The notes beneath the pieces are model-generated. The model saw only the letters and a program-made list of their open reading frames with translations. It was not told where the DNA came from and did not search any database. Of a DNA stretch of 59,840 nucleotides, positions 17,566 through 26,211 are shown piece by piece. The stretch is from positions 1-59,840 of the forward strand of contig NZ_LECT01000020.1 in NCBI RefSeq assembly GCF_001027925.1, given 5' to 3'. Position 1 is the stretch's first letter, and each line of letters starts with the position of its first letter. A program made the position numbers and the translations under genes. This stretch comes from Rhodopirellula islandica (lineage in GTDB: Bacteria; Planctomycetota; Planctomycetia; Pirellulales; Pirellulaceae).

Positions 17566-18674
17566 AGCGTCACCGTTTGGCCAGTCGTCATGGATGTTTC
17601 CATCGCCTCCAACATCCGCTGCGTTTCCAACGCTTGCCGATGATACTCCGCCCACGGAGGCGATGGCGAATCCCAAAGCTGTTCGTCGTCGCGTGTCGCG
17701 TGGATCCAACCGATCAATCGCGAAATCATGTTGTGCTCTTGGTGGCATTCGCAACTGAAGGGATGCACCTTGCCCGATGCCTCGTGCACCCAGCCCCGCG
17801 CCGGTTTATCAGGCCAAGGCCGTGTGAAATCATCACATACAATGGATGCTTCTTCCCCCGCGATCTCAAACCATTTTCGCGTCGAGGTGTCAAACGCGCA
17901 CGACATCGTCGCCGACACGTCGCGGGGAAAATTCATCATCGCAGTCACGCGGTATGGCACGCCGCCGCGCATCACCGCTTGCGCGTTCACCGTGAGCGGC
18001 AACGCCTCGTTGGCGAGGCGTAAAATCCCGGCCGCATACCACCCCAAATCCAGCAGGCACCCGCCACCCAGCGAAGCGTCTTGGCGGTGGTCGCCCGATT
18101 GGAACGGATTGAAAAACGAAACCGCCGAACTGACGTGACGCAGTGCCCCGAGTCGAAAGTCCGCTTCGCCTTGTGGAACGGTTGCACCTTTGACCCACTG
18201 ACGAAACATGTCCGTGCGGTCGTGATGCAGCCAGGCGGTTGCATCGAGCCAATGCACGCGGGCCTGCGTGCAAGCGTCCGCCATCGCTTGAGTCGCCGGA
18301 ACCGTCGTCGCCAACGGCTTTTCACACAACACATGTTTGCCAGCCGCCGCAGATGCAACCATCCATTCCGCATGCAACGACGGCGGCAACGCCACGTACA
18401 CCGCATCCACATCGTCACGAGCGATCAAGTCCGCGTAACCGGACACGGCCTGGGCGATCCCATACGAATCAGCGTACCAACGCGCCCGCTCAGAAGTCCG
18501 ACTGGCGATCGCGGTCACGCTCGCCCCCGGCGTCGATTGCAGGTCGGCAACCAACCGGCGAGTGATCCGGCCGGTGCCCAAAATGCCAAACCGGATCGGC
18601 TGGCGGTCGTCTTCCGTGAGGGTGGGTGCTGCCTGCAAAGGTTCGGTCGTTGCGTGGGAGGGAACGGATGTCAT
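17562..18674 (-). CDS. Gfo/Idh/MocA family oxidoreductase
   Basis: 370-residue NAD(P)-dependent oxidoreductase. The Rossmann fold shows RFGILGTGRITRRLVADL near 28-45. It is followed by the family signature AVYVALPPSLHAEWMVASA and the catalytic-lysine motif HVLCEKPLATT near 115. The C-terminal alpha/beta domain (GGGCLLDLGWYAAGILR) carries the conserved GG-LxDxG element. Substrates in the family are usually sugars, inositols or related polyols; this one cannot be assigned. There is no Tat signal, so it is cytoplasmic. It overlaps the P-II gene by 4 nt and is divergent from the DUF11 lipoprotein. Confidence 0.88.
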   Translation of the reverse strand: MTSVPSHATTEPLQAAPTLTEDDRQPIRFGILGTGRITRRLVADLQSTPGASVTAIASRTSERARWYADSYGIAQAVSGYADLIARDDVDAVYVALPPSLHAEWMVASAAAGKHVLCEKPLATTVPATQAMADACTQARVHWLDATAWLHHDRTDMFRQWVKGATVPQGEADFRLGALRHVSSAVSFFNPFQSGDHRQDASLGGGCLLDLGWYAAGILRLANEALPLTVNAQAVMRGGVPYRVTAMMNFPRDVSATMSCAFDTSTRKWFEIAGEEASIVCDDFTRPWPDKPARGWVHEASGKVHPFSCECHQEHNMISRLIGWIHATRDDEQLWDSPSPPWAEYHRQALETQRMLEAMETSMTTGQTVTL

Positions 18675-18833
18675 GGCGAAAGCCTAGCCGATCCCCCGGG
18701 CAATCGGCACCACCGGTCGGACCGTTCCTCTCATCGCAAGGAAACGGCTCGAATTCCATTTTCTATCTTGCCATTCCGAGCACTGCCCCCCCTGCGTGCT
18801 AACTTTCCTACGGACGGAATTCTTTCTCGACGT

Positions 18834-21668
18834 ATGCCCGATGGATCGATGAAAACGCAAACGATCATGAACGATCAAAGCCCCCGCAATGGCCTGCACG
18901 CCATTGCCGGTCGCTTGCGTTTTGCCTCGCTGGCCTGCGTTCTTTTTTCGGCACTGCTTTCCTCCGGTTGTGCCAACCTGCGTTTGCCCGCGATCAATCC
19001 CACGGGCGAAACCCTGTTTGCACCGCTGCCCACCACGACCAGCCTCGCTCTGCCCGGTTGCCTCGATGATGGCAGCTGTGGTTGCCTGGGTTGCCTTCGA
19101 AACCTGGGCACCTGCTTGAAATCCCCGTGCTTGGGAATTCCCAACTCGGCATTCCCCGAGCCCGAAGATCCGCCCAAGTGCGTTGATCCCAATGCCCAAA
19201 TCGGCAGCGGCGTCGCGAACACCGGACCTTGCGTTCCCGGCCCCGGCTGCTCAGGCGATTGCCTGACTGGACCTCCGGCTGTTCTTTATGGCACCGAAAT
19301 CACGGCTCAGAAAGCTTGCCAATTGCCACCTCGCGGCGATCGAGGCTGCATCCTGCTGACACCGCAAAAGATCGTGGCCCCCGTCGGCGGCGAGGTCATG
19401 TTGCTGTCGGGCATCTGTGGCACCGACGGCTATCTGCTGACCGGTGAGCCGCTGGAATGGATGATGACCCGAGACAGTGTGGGCAACATCATCGAAGTCG
19501 GCGACGACGATCCCGGTCTCGTGCATCGCTTGACCAAGGTGCCCGTTGCCAAGAAAGAATCGCCAGGGTTCGCTCGCGGTGTGACCAGCACCAAAGAGAT
19601 GGTGGTCACGCGTGGCAACGCCAGTGCCGCCGATGACATCAAACTCGAAAAGGGCCAAACCTACATCACGGTCAGCAGCCCCAGTGAAGGAACCAGCCAC
19701 GTCACCGTGCTGGCTCCCGACAGCGATTGCTGGGACCAACGGAAAGCGACCGCGACGATCTACTGGGTCGACGCTCGTTGGCAATTCCCCTCGCCACAAC
19801 GCGTCCAAGCGGGCACGGTCGTGGACCTGGTCACCCGAGTCACACGTGCTCAAGGCAGCTTGCCCGCCCGCGGTTGGAAAGTCCGCTACGAAATCATGAA
19901 CCCCGAACTGGCGACGTTTGCCGGCACCGGTGGCTCTTCCTTCGTGGAGGTCAACGTGGACGATTCCGGCGACGCTCGCGCAACACTGGAACCAGTCGCC
20001 GGAACCAGCGGCAACGCCATCATCGACGTTCGCGTGATCCGTCCCGGTGGCACGTCGGACAACATGCCCGACCTGACACTCGGACGTGGCCAAGCCTATG
20101 TGACCTGGAGCAGCCCGCAACTGGAACTGCAAGCCGGTGGTCCCGAAGTTGCCTCGTACCAAATCCCCTTCGACATTTTCGCGAACCTGCGGAACCCCGG
20201 CGACCAAGACGCAACCGGCGTCAAAGTCGAACTCGGTTTCCCCGCTGGCGTGCGAATCATTTCCACCGATGCATTTGCCCAAGTCTTCACGAACACAATC
20301 GTGTGGGACATCGGCACCATGCCCGCGCAGCAACAATTGGACCTGGCTGTCAATCTCACCTCGCCCACCGCACTCAACCTGACGTTCCGCGCCTCGGGCG
20401 ACTCCGGATTGATCGCCGAAGACACCGTTCGCGTCGACGTGTTCCGTCCCGCATTGGCTCTTCGTGTGACCCCCAAAACCGATCGCGTGACCGCGGGCGA
20501 TCCAGCCACGTTTGACATCGAAGTCGAAAACACAGGCGATCGGGCCCTGCAAAGCGTCGAACTGCAAGCGACCGGCGACAACGCCATGACACACACCGTC
20601 ACCAACAGCCGCGAAGTCGGCAACGAGAAAACCGATGGCCCACTGGAACCCGGCGATATCTGGTCCACCAGCGTCACGTTCGTGCCCACCGATTCGGGGC
20701 AACGCTGCGTCGATGTGGTCGCCTTGGCCGCGGGAGGCCAACGGGCGCAGGCTCAATCATGTGTGATCGCAATCAATCCCGCTCCGCCCACCCCAGCCAT
20801 CACCGCCAACCTGCAAGTCCGCGACCGTATGTCGGTCGGTGACCGGGTGCTGGCAACCGGACGAGTCACCAACTCGGGCAAAATCCCGCTGACCAATGTC
20901 CGAGCCTCCATGGCGTACGACGTGCAATTGATCCCGCGTGAAACGACCACGGATTATCCCTATGTGATCGACACCCCCTATGTCATCGCCTGGACGATCC
21001 CTGAAATCGCCCCCGGCCAAACGGTTGTCTTGGAAACGGAATTCGAAGCCCAAACGACGGCTCAGGGCAGCCGCATCGTGTTCTCCGCAGAGAGCAACGA
21101 AGGCGCGACCAACAGCGTTTCTGACAACGTTCAGATTTTTGCAGCCGCTCCCAGCAACGCCCCTTTGACTCCCGGCCCAACACTCCCGCCCGTCAGCCCC
21201 TCGCCCAACATCCCCGGCGGTGCCGGTACACCACCCGCCGACCCGAACGCCGGCCAAAGCACTCCGATCCCCGGCAACAACACGCCGGCACGGGCGGGTG
21301 TGTTGCGGCTGCAAGTCTTGCAACGTGACGTCTCACCTCGCATCGGCGATCCGATTCGCTACGCCATTGCGATCACCAACGACACCGACCTGCTCGACTC
21401 GCAAGTTCAGATCCACTTCGACCTACCACCGGGCGTGATTGTGGAGCGATTGGTGCAAACCAAGAGCCCTGAACTGGAAGGTTTGACCCGCAGCGGCAAC
21501 ACGGTCTACTTCACCGAGATCAAGACCATGAAACCAGGCGAAACGATCGATTACGAACTGGTCCTGCGAAGCAACCAAGCCCAAGACTTCAACCTGATCC
21601 TCGAAGCCGAGAGCCGCAACGTTCCCCAAGGCATCGGAATCCGAGAACCCACCACCGTCTCACCTTAG
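18834..21668 (+). CDS. Large DUF11-repeat lipoprotein (OmcB-like, cysteine-rich N-terminus)
   Basis: 944 residues from ATG 18834 (ATG 18849 also possible). A hydrophobic segment, LACVLFSALLSSGC, gives a lipobox with Cys46. Next comes a Cys-rich region (about 60-130; CLDDGSCGCLGCLRNLGTC). The rest is beta-rich, with several DUF11-type repeats marked by phrases such as FDIEVENTGDRALQSVELQA, VTNSGKIPLTNVRASM and AITNDTDLLDSQVQIHF. A proline-rich linker near 790-815 separates the last repeat. DUF11 repeats are found in cell-surface proteins, including chlamydial OmcB. A surface or cell-wall role fits planctomycetes but is not shown. Confidence 0.85.
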   Translation: MPDGSMKTQTIMNDQSPRNGLHAIAGRLRFASLACVLFSALLSSGCANLRLPAINPTGETLFAPLPTTTSLALPGCLDDGSCGCLGCLRNLGTCLKSPCLGIPNSAFPEPEDPPKCVDPNAQIGSGVANTGPCVPGPGCSGDCLTGPPAVLYGTEITAQKACQLPPRGDRGCILLTPQKIVAPVGGEVMLLSGICGTDGYLLTGEPLEWMMTRDSVGNIIEVGDDDPGLVHRLTKVPVAKKESPGFARGVTSTKEMVVTRGNASAADDIKLEKGQTYITVSSPSEGTSHVTVLAPDSDCWDQRKATATIYWVDARWQFPSPQRVQAGTVVDLVTRVTRAQGSLPARGWKVRYEIMNPELATFAGTGGSSFVEVNVDDSGDARATLEPVAGTSGNAIIDVRVIRPGGTSDNMPDLTLGRGQAYVTWSSPQLELQAGGPEVASYQIPFDIFANLRNPGDQDATGVKVELGFPAGVRIISTDAFAQVFTNTIVWDIGTMPAQQQLDLAVNLTSPTALNLTFRASGDSGLIAEDTVRVDVFRPALALRVTPKTDRVTAGDPATFDIEVENTGDRALQSVELQATGDNAMTHTVTNSREVGNEKTDGPLEPGDIWSTSVTFVPTDSGQRCVDVVALAAGGQRAQAQSCVIAINPAPPTPAITANLQVRDRMSVGDRVLATGRVTNSGKIPLTNVRASMAYDVQLIPRETTTDYPYVIDTPYVIAWTIPEIAPGQTVVLETEFEAQTTAQGSRIVFSAESNEGATNSVSDNVQIFAAAPSNAPLTPGPTLPPVSPSPNIPGGAGTPPADPNAGQSTPIPGNNTPARAGVLRLQVLQRDVSPRIGDPIRYAIAITNDTDLLDSQVQIHFDLPPGVIVERLVQTKSPELEGLTRSGNTVYFTEIKTMKPGETIDYELVLRSNQAQDFNLILEAESRNVPQGIGIREPTTVSP

Positions 21669-21830
21669 TTGAGCACCAAGCAATCTTGTTGGTTCAACCG
21701 AGGATGCTTCAGCCATAACCCGGGGCGTTGCCCTGGGCTGTCATCGGGCTGTCCCGGTGGGGCGAAGTCGTGGAACAAAACTTGGGCAAACCAATACGCT
21801 CCGCAACATCAAACATTTCGCAGTCCAAGC

Positions 21831-21958
21831 TAAGCAGGTCGACAGGAGTCTTTCGGCATTTGGACTGTTTCGGTAAGCGTCGTTGCTCCCACGTCCAACC
21901 GGGACCGACGCCCAAACGGCTCACATGATTGTGCCCGATCATTCCTGCCGATCTGCTT
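21831..21958 (+). repeat. Modular palindromic repeat, family 1, copy R1 (half-sites B then A')
   Basis: Starts TAAGCAGGTCGACAGGAG and ends ATTCCTGCCGATCTGCTT, nearly inverted termini. The left half is type B (TTTCGGCATTTGGACTG), the right half is the complement of type A (ACGGCTCACATGATTGTGCC). It overlaps the 3' end of the lipoprotein gene on the minus strand, whose last codons and stop come from the repeat. A second foldback (CCGGGGCGTTGCCCTGGG) lies just upstream near 21720. Confidence 0.85.
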
Positions 21959-22790
21959 CTTGTTCCAGACACATCGACTCAATCGCCTGCCGCAGAACAT
22001 CGGAAGTGATCCCATGCCCGAAGACACCCTTCTCATCCGTTGAACCTCCCTGATGCATGCCCGCCACCTCACCGGAATCGAACAGCAACGGCGCACCATC
22101 GGTCGCTTTCAATGACAGACGTTCATTATCAAACCGATAGCGAATGATTCCATCTTCGACATCGGTCACTTTCAATGCATGACACTTCTGACTCGGCGAG
22201 GCACCCGCGAAGACGGCGGTGACCATCCAGAGTCTCTGCCCCGGTTGAACGGATTGTTCAGATAGCTCCAGCATGGCTGGCTTGAATCTTCCTACCAGGT
22301 CAAACGCCACGACATCTGTTTCGGTAACCTTCTGCTCGGCCGCCTGATCACAGGGCTCATAGGGAGCCCCAATCTGTTTGACACCATCCGTTGCACCGAA
22401 CACATCGCTCAGAAAGGTCGACTCAATCGAATCATGAAGTTCGGTCGGACGAATATCCGCTTCCAAACCACCTCCTGTGCCGAACAGATGCAATGCTGTC
22501 ACGAAAACCGGCTTTGACTCTTCGCTCAATTGAAAAGCAAACCCCGTCCCAATCATATCGCTCCCACTCACATCGCCCACGTCCGTCATGAAGAATGGCC
22601 GCCACGCGGTGTACTCCTGCACGTCGGGAGCCCCTTCTGGCTTTTGAACGCCCATTCGTGTCGGCGGCGTAGAAGGCACCGGCGAACCGGGGCCGCATCC
22701 GGGAACCAAACACGACCCTAACACCGCCAACAGAACAACGTTCAACGGCAACTTACCACGACAATTCGCATTGACCATATTCACAAACAT
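21939..22790 (-). CDS. Lipoprotein with a trypsin-like fold lacking the catalytic serine
   Basis: About 283 residues from ATG 22790 (other starts 22814 GTG, 22778 ATG). The N-terminus LNVVLLAVLGSCLVPGC is a lipoprotein signal. GTGFAF, VFVTALHLF and TETDVVAFDL match the first strands, the His region and the Asp region of chymotrypsin-like proteases. The GxSGxP block instead reads KATDGAPLLF, with Asp in place of Ser, followed by GEVAGMHQGG. I infer a non-catalytic homologue. The last six codons (EADRQE) and the TGA stop lie within repeat R1. The gene is bracketed by two inverted copies of that repeat, with no operon partner. Confidence 0.65.
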   Translation of the reverse strand: MFVNMVNANCRGKLPLNVVLLAVLGSCLVPGCGPGSPVPSTPPTRMGVQKPEGAPDVQEYTAWRPFFMTDVGDVSGSDMIGTGFAFQLSEESKPVFVTALHLFGTGGGLEADIRPTELHDSIESTFLSDVFGATDGVKQIGAPYEPCDQAAEQKVTETDVVAFDLVGRFKPAMLELSEQSVQPGQRLWMVTAVFAGASPSQKCHALKVTDVEDGIIRYRFDNERLSLKATDGAPLLFDSGEVAGMHQGGSTDEKGVFGHGITSDVLRQAIESMCLEQEADRQE

Positions 22791-22821
22791 TGTAAGGAAC
22801 CGTTCGTTAATCACTTCGTCT

Positions 22822-22950
22822 TAAGCAGGTCGGCAGGAATGATCGGGCACAACCATGTGAGCCGCTTGGGCGTTCGCCCCGGTTGGACGTGGAAGCAACC
22901 ACGCTTGCCACGACATTTCAAATGCCAAAAGACTTCTGCCGACCTGCTTA
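22822..22950 (+). repeat. Modular palindromic repeat, family 1, copy R2 (half-sites A then B')
   Basis: Begins TAAGCAGGTCGGCAGGAATG and ends TCTGCCGACCTGCTTA. It has the opposite half-site order to R1 and so faces it in inverted orientation across the lipoprotein gene. It contains no reading frame of interest and lies about 30 bp upstream of that gene's chosen start. Confidence 0.85.
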
Positions 22951-23012
22951 CCAATTGAGCGGCATTGCGTTCGCGGCCATTCCGCTACTTCGCCTAATTT
23001 TTAACGCGATGC

Positions 23013-23174
23013 CTAAAGAGCAGATTCTTCGTTCGCAATCTGTTTGTCTTCCTGCTCAATCTGTTGCTGCAATTCTTCCCCGAGTGGAGGTGGGGTTTCA
23101 TCCCCGCCGCACCCGCTCATACCCAAACAGACAACAAGGCACGCCAAACGCAGTGCGGATTTTGCTCGACTCAT
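23013..23174 (-). CDS. Small lipoprotein coupled to a DUF1559 gene
   Basis: 53 residues. The N-terminus MSRAKSALRLACLVVCLGMS runs into SGCGGDE, a clear lipobox. The mature part is about 30 residues: proline-rich, then a short charged helix (EELQQQIEQEDKQIANEE). Its ATG overlaps the TGA of the DUF1559 gene (ATGA), so it is translated by coupling. Short lipoproteins directly after DUF1559 genes recur in planctomycetes; their role is unknown. Confidence 0.8.
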   Translation of the reverse strand: MSRAKSALRLACLVVCLGMSGCGGDETPPPLGEELQQQIEQEDKQIANEESAL

Positions 23175-24283
23175 AGTGACTCTCCACCAATGATTTCCCC
23201 GTCATCGCAAACGCACAGGTTCTTCCACAGCGTCGCGTCCACGTTGTACGAAAAGAATCGAACCGAGCCATCCACGAACGCGGCATTCAAACCAGATGCA
23301 TGAGCCGCCCCAAAGTAACGATTCCAGTTCGTAAAGGCGTCATAAGATTGCGGGGGCAACGGAGCAACTGTTTGGCGGTCATGCTTTGGCGGAAAGTGCC
23401 AACGAAGCACACACTCGTCCCAGCCGGCGTTGTTCCAGCGTTCGTTGTCTCCACCGTCGCGTCCATGTTGCGAGGTGTGAAGCGACTTTTCAGAGAAAAT
23501 GATGGTGTTCGAGGTCCCATCGAGGATTCCAGCCAAAGTTCGCTTGTCACCCTCGCCAGGCCACACAATCGCTCCTCCCTTGGAGGGCTCCAGGCCACCG
23601 TTTGTCTTGGAACGCGTCGAAACGGCAGGGGCACCCAGTGGAGCTTCCGGAATGTAGTCGATCGTTGAGTCAGGGCGACCACTATAGAACCCTGCACAAC
23701 CTGCATAGTCGACCCGTCCAAATCGTGCACTGCCGTATCCCTTCGGCGACCGCCGTGACGGACAGTAATAGGTTGAAACCAGGGCTTGGGCAACGTCGTC
23801 CTCGCCAGCATTGTTCGCAACGTTCGGCCAGTATGGTGGGTCATCCCGAGCAAGCTCGTAGATGTTATTCCCTTCAAGAAACGGAAGGATTTTGTATTGA
23901 GTGCTCCATCCTGTCCGGGTTGCTGCTCGGCAACAGGTGCCGTTTTTCGGATAGCCTGCAGAATTGGGGGCGTCGTCCGTTGTGATTGCGTTCATGGCGC
24001 CATCCAGCGGACCTTCTGGCAACTTCTTGTAGGTGCTCTCAAAGTTGAGAGCCGCCAGACTCATTTGCTTCAGGTTGTTCGAGCACTGCATTCGCCGCGC
24101 TGCCTCTCGAGCCGACTGAACCGCAGGAAGCAACAAGCCAACCAAAATACCAATGATTGCAATCACAACCAAGAGTTCAACCAGAGTGAACCCCTGGGCT
24201 TGGTTGCCCCCGTCCCTGCCCGTTCGTTTTGCACCGGAGCCAGCATCACTACCACGCGTCGCCTGTCTCAATCGCAACTCCAT
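23171..24283 (-). CDS. DUF1559 prepilin-like protein
   Basis: 370 residues. After about 30 polar residues comes a type IV prepilin cleavage and methylation motif, GFTLVELLVVIAIIGILVGL, then LLPAVQSAREAARRMQCSNN, the standard start of planctomycete DUF1559 proteins. The C-terminal part has the usual FSEKSLHTS and HASGLNAAFVDGSVRFFSYN segments of the family. Start is ATG 24283, one codon inside a TTG. Planctomycete genomes carry many paralogues; a pseudopilin or surface role is inferred from the N-terminus. Overlaps the small lipoprotein gene. Confidence 0.9.
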   Translation of the reverse strand: MELRLRQATRGSDAGSGAKRTGRDGGNQAQGFTLVELLVVIAIIGILVGLLLPAVQSAREAARRMQCSNNLKQMSLAALNFESTYKKLPEGPLDGAMNAITTDDAPNSAGYPKNGTCCRAATRTGWSTQYKILPFLEGNNIYELARDDPPYWPNVANNAGEDDVAQALVSTYYCPSRRSPKGYGSARFGRVDYAGCAGFYSGRPDSTIDYIPEAPLGAPAVSTRSKTNGGLEPSKGGAIVWPGEGDKRTLAGILDGTSNTIIFSEKSLHTSQHGRDGGDNERWNNAGWDECVLRWHFPPKHDRQTVAPLPPQSYDAFTNWNRYFGAAHASGLNAAFVDGSVRFFSYNVDATLWKNLCVCDDGEIIGGESL

Positions 24284-24628
24284 CAATCATACTCCCTGTA
24301 TTGCCAAAGGTGATGTCCACTGGGCACGCAACCACGTCGATTGAAACATCTTCTCAACCGCTACGTGGTGGCCCTCATCTATAAGATCCAGGAAACTCAA
24401 GAGGTTTCCCCCATCCGCTCGCAAGCAAGCGAAGAGCTTGCCTTGGCGGGTCGCGAGAAGGATAGAAACAATCCTTGCATGTTCAATATGAACACGACTC
24501 ATTTCGCAGATCCTTCACGCAATGCAAGCGGGACTTCGATTCATTGAGTGAATCGTGTTAACACTCGATGAAGCAACAGCTCCACAGAGGTAGCTGCACA
24601 CCTCTACCTTGGCAGCCTGTTGATTGAG

Positions 24629-24691
24629 TCAGCCGGAACGCGATCGCGTCGGTTCGTCTCCGGTAACCGTGGGCGAGCGCCCGTCGGCTGA
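24629..24691. repeat. Foldback repeat (TCAGCCGG...CGGCTGA)
   Basis: A 63-bp imperfect palindrome with outer arms TCAGCCG and CGGCTGA. The inner sequence, CCGGTAACCGTGGGCGAGCGC, is of the type repeated many times in Rhodopirellula-like intergenic DNA. It is non-coding. Confidence 0.6.
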
Positions 24692-24735
24692 TCGTTCGAT
24701 CTGCGAAACGTTTTGAATCAACAGTCTGCTAGCCA

Positions 24736-25317
24736 TCATGGGAAGCCGAAGAGATGCCGTTTCGCGAAAACAGAGTGCGCGACAATGAACGGAAGCGAAG
24801 CAGGTAGGTAGGCAACTGGGGAGCCAGCGATCGAAGCCAACTCGCAACGCAACCCTTTCACGATCAACATCCCCGCAGGCGTCTGACCGAATATTGCTGG
24901 CGGACACAAATCCATTCCAAACGCCGTCACTCAAAACCAGATCGTTGCCGAACCGAGGGCAGTTGCCTTGAGAAAATCAATGCCAATTTCGATTGCGGTG
25001 GTGCCGACCATGACATTCAATTCGCTTTCCGCCACTGGCTCTTTGACGAACGACCACCATCGATCGCGTCTCCTGTCACCGGGCGAACACGTGTGCACTG
25101 CAACACAACCAATGGATTTTTGCGTTGCGTTCTCAGGTCCACATCGCCGAACTGGGGCACGGCGAGGCCACACGGGGTTGGTGTGCGGCGGAGATCACCC
25201 AATCGTGCGGATCAATGCCACCGTCACGCAGCGGCGTGATGTGACTCAGCGCGAGGTGGCTGGAACCATCCCAATCTCCTGGCAACATCCCAATCTAAAA
25301 CGGCTCAAACGCGAATG
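24736..25317 (-). pseudogene. Possible decayed gene, HNH-nuclease-like at its 5' side
   Basis: Read on the minus strand, around 25250-25190 one frame gives SHITPLRDGGIDPHDWVISA. This resembles an HNH core (H..PL..GG.D....WV), but the CPNC-like part that should follow is garbled (SPCPSSAMW) and the frame stops. Another frame downstream reads MVGTTAIEIGIDFLKA and a third LIVKGLRCELASIAGSP, both protein-like. No single frame stays open. The assignment is weak; the alternative is chance frames. Confidence 0.25.
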
Positions 25318-25372
25318 AGCATTTTGTTGCGGGACGCTGGGCTGGCAGAAATGGGTCACCGCGGCTGGGCGT

Positions 25373-25921
25373 CTAGTTGACGCTCACAAGTTCGACGATG
25401 AAGTGCAGGTGGGCGTGAGCAGGAATGGAGCCTGGGGAACCACGCTCGCCGTAACCGAGGTGGGAAGGCACCCACAGTTCGATCATCCCGCCTTCTCCGA
25501 CGAGCTGCAACCCTTCGGTCCAGCCGGCGACCACGTTTCCAAGTGGGAAGGTCGTCGGTTCGCCTCGATCATACGAGCTGTCGAATTCTTTTCCGTTGTC
25601 GAGCCAACCACGGTAGTGGACGCTCACGGTGCTGGCAGCCGTCGGCTTTCGACCGTTGGAATTTCGCAGCACCCGGTAGTTCAACCCGGACGCGGTTTCC
25701 GAAAACTCCGGTGCGGGGCCAGCATCCATCGGTCCCGTGTCAGCCTGAAGCTCAGGCTTGTCCAGAAACGAAATGGAGGTCCGTCTCGGAGGTTCCGGAT
25801 CGAGGGTCCCCAGCTCGGACTCAATGGGTGGGGTGATCGGCGGGCTCGGCGGCGCCGTGGAGCGACATCCCAGCGTGAAGGACAGGAGGCCGAGAAGGCA
25901 CCATGAAAACCAAGTATTCAT
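25373..25921 (-). CDS. FKBP-type peptidyl-prolyl isomerase, lipoprotein
   Basis: 182 residues from ATG 25921. MNTWFSWCLLGLLSFTLGC is a lipoprotein signal with Cys19. A proline-rich spacer follows, then one FKBP domain at about 80-182: VSVHYRGWLDNGKEFDSSYD, VVAGWTEGLQLVGEGG, HLGYGERGSPGSIPAHAHLH and FIVELVSVN, all standard FKBP blocks. Expected to catalyse prolyl cis-trans isomerisation on exported proteins at a membrane surface. The longer frame from 25948 would put polar residues before the signal and is less likely. Monocistronic by position. Confidence 0.88.
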   Translation of the reverse strand: MNTWFSWCLLGLLSFTLGCRSTAPPSPPITPPIESELGTLDPEPPRRTSISFLDKPELQADTGPMDAGPAPEFSETASGLNYRVLRNSNGRKPTAASTVSVHYRGWLDNGKEFDSSYDRGEPTTFPLGNVVAGWTEGLQLVGEGGMIELWVPSHLGYGERGSPGSIPAHAHLHFIVELVSVN

Positions 25922-26211
25922 ATCCGCTGCAACGCTCCAATCACGCATCCCGCATCCATTTAAAACGCCCCTCAGAAATGAACCTTGTGTCCAAATTTCG
26001 GTTGGACGTTAGCGAATTCAGTTCCTGCTCGAAAGTCCGATCTTGGGCGGTCCCCGCTGCGGACAGCGGCGAGTCAACTGAAAAACGTGTGCCCCTGCCC
26101 TCCCGAGTCGAGCGTGTGCCCGGGGACGATGGCCATGGTGCCGGTGCCGCGAGCGTTTAGACTCAGGGGGTGAACCACGGACCAAGCTGAAAAACAAGGG
26201 AGTTTGCTGAG

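Larger units (their letters stand above)
24284..25372. other. Long intergenic region with a foldback repeat and a possible gene relic
   Basis: Over 1 kb without an intact gene. The first 300 bp should contain the DUF1559 promoter; a 71-codon minus-strand frame there (24287-24502) has no supporting motif. A palindromic repeat is at 24629-24691, and a set of broken minus-strand frames resembling a decayed gene spans about 24736-25317. Confidence 0.5.

Noticed and set aside
18081..18833. N-terminal 251-codon extension of the DUF11 gene
   Set aside because: It runs antisense to the Gfo/Idh gene, is arginine-rich, and would bury the lipoprotein signal inside the protein.
19251..20756. Long minus-strand frame of 501 codons opposite the DUF11 gene
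   Set aside because: It is rich in G, D and H in a shadow-frame pattern; the plus strand has a clear lipoprotein with repeats.
24287..24502. 71-codon frame directly upstream of DUF1559
   Set aside because: It ends beside the DUF1559 start but has no ribosome site, no signal and no recognisable family.
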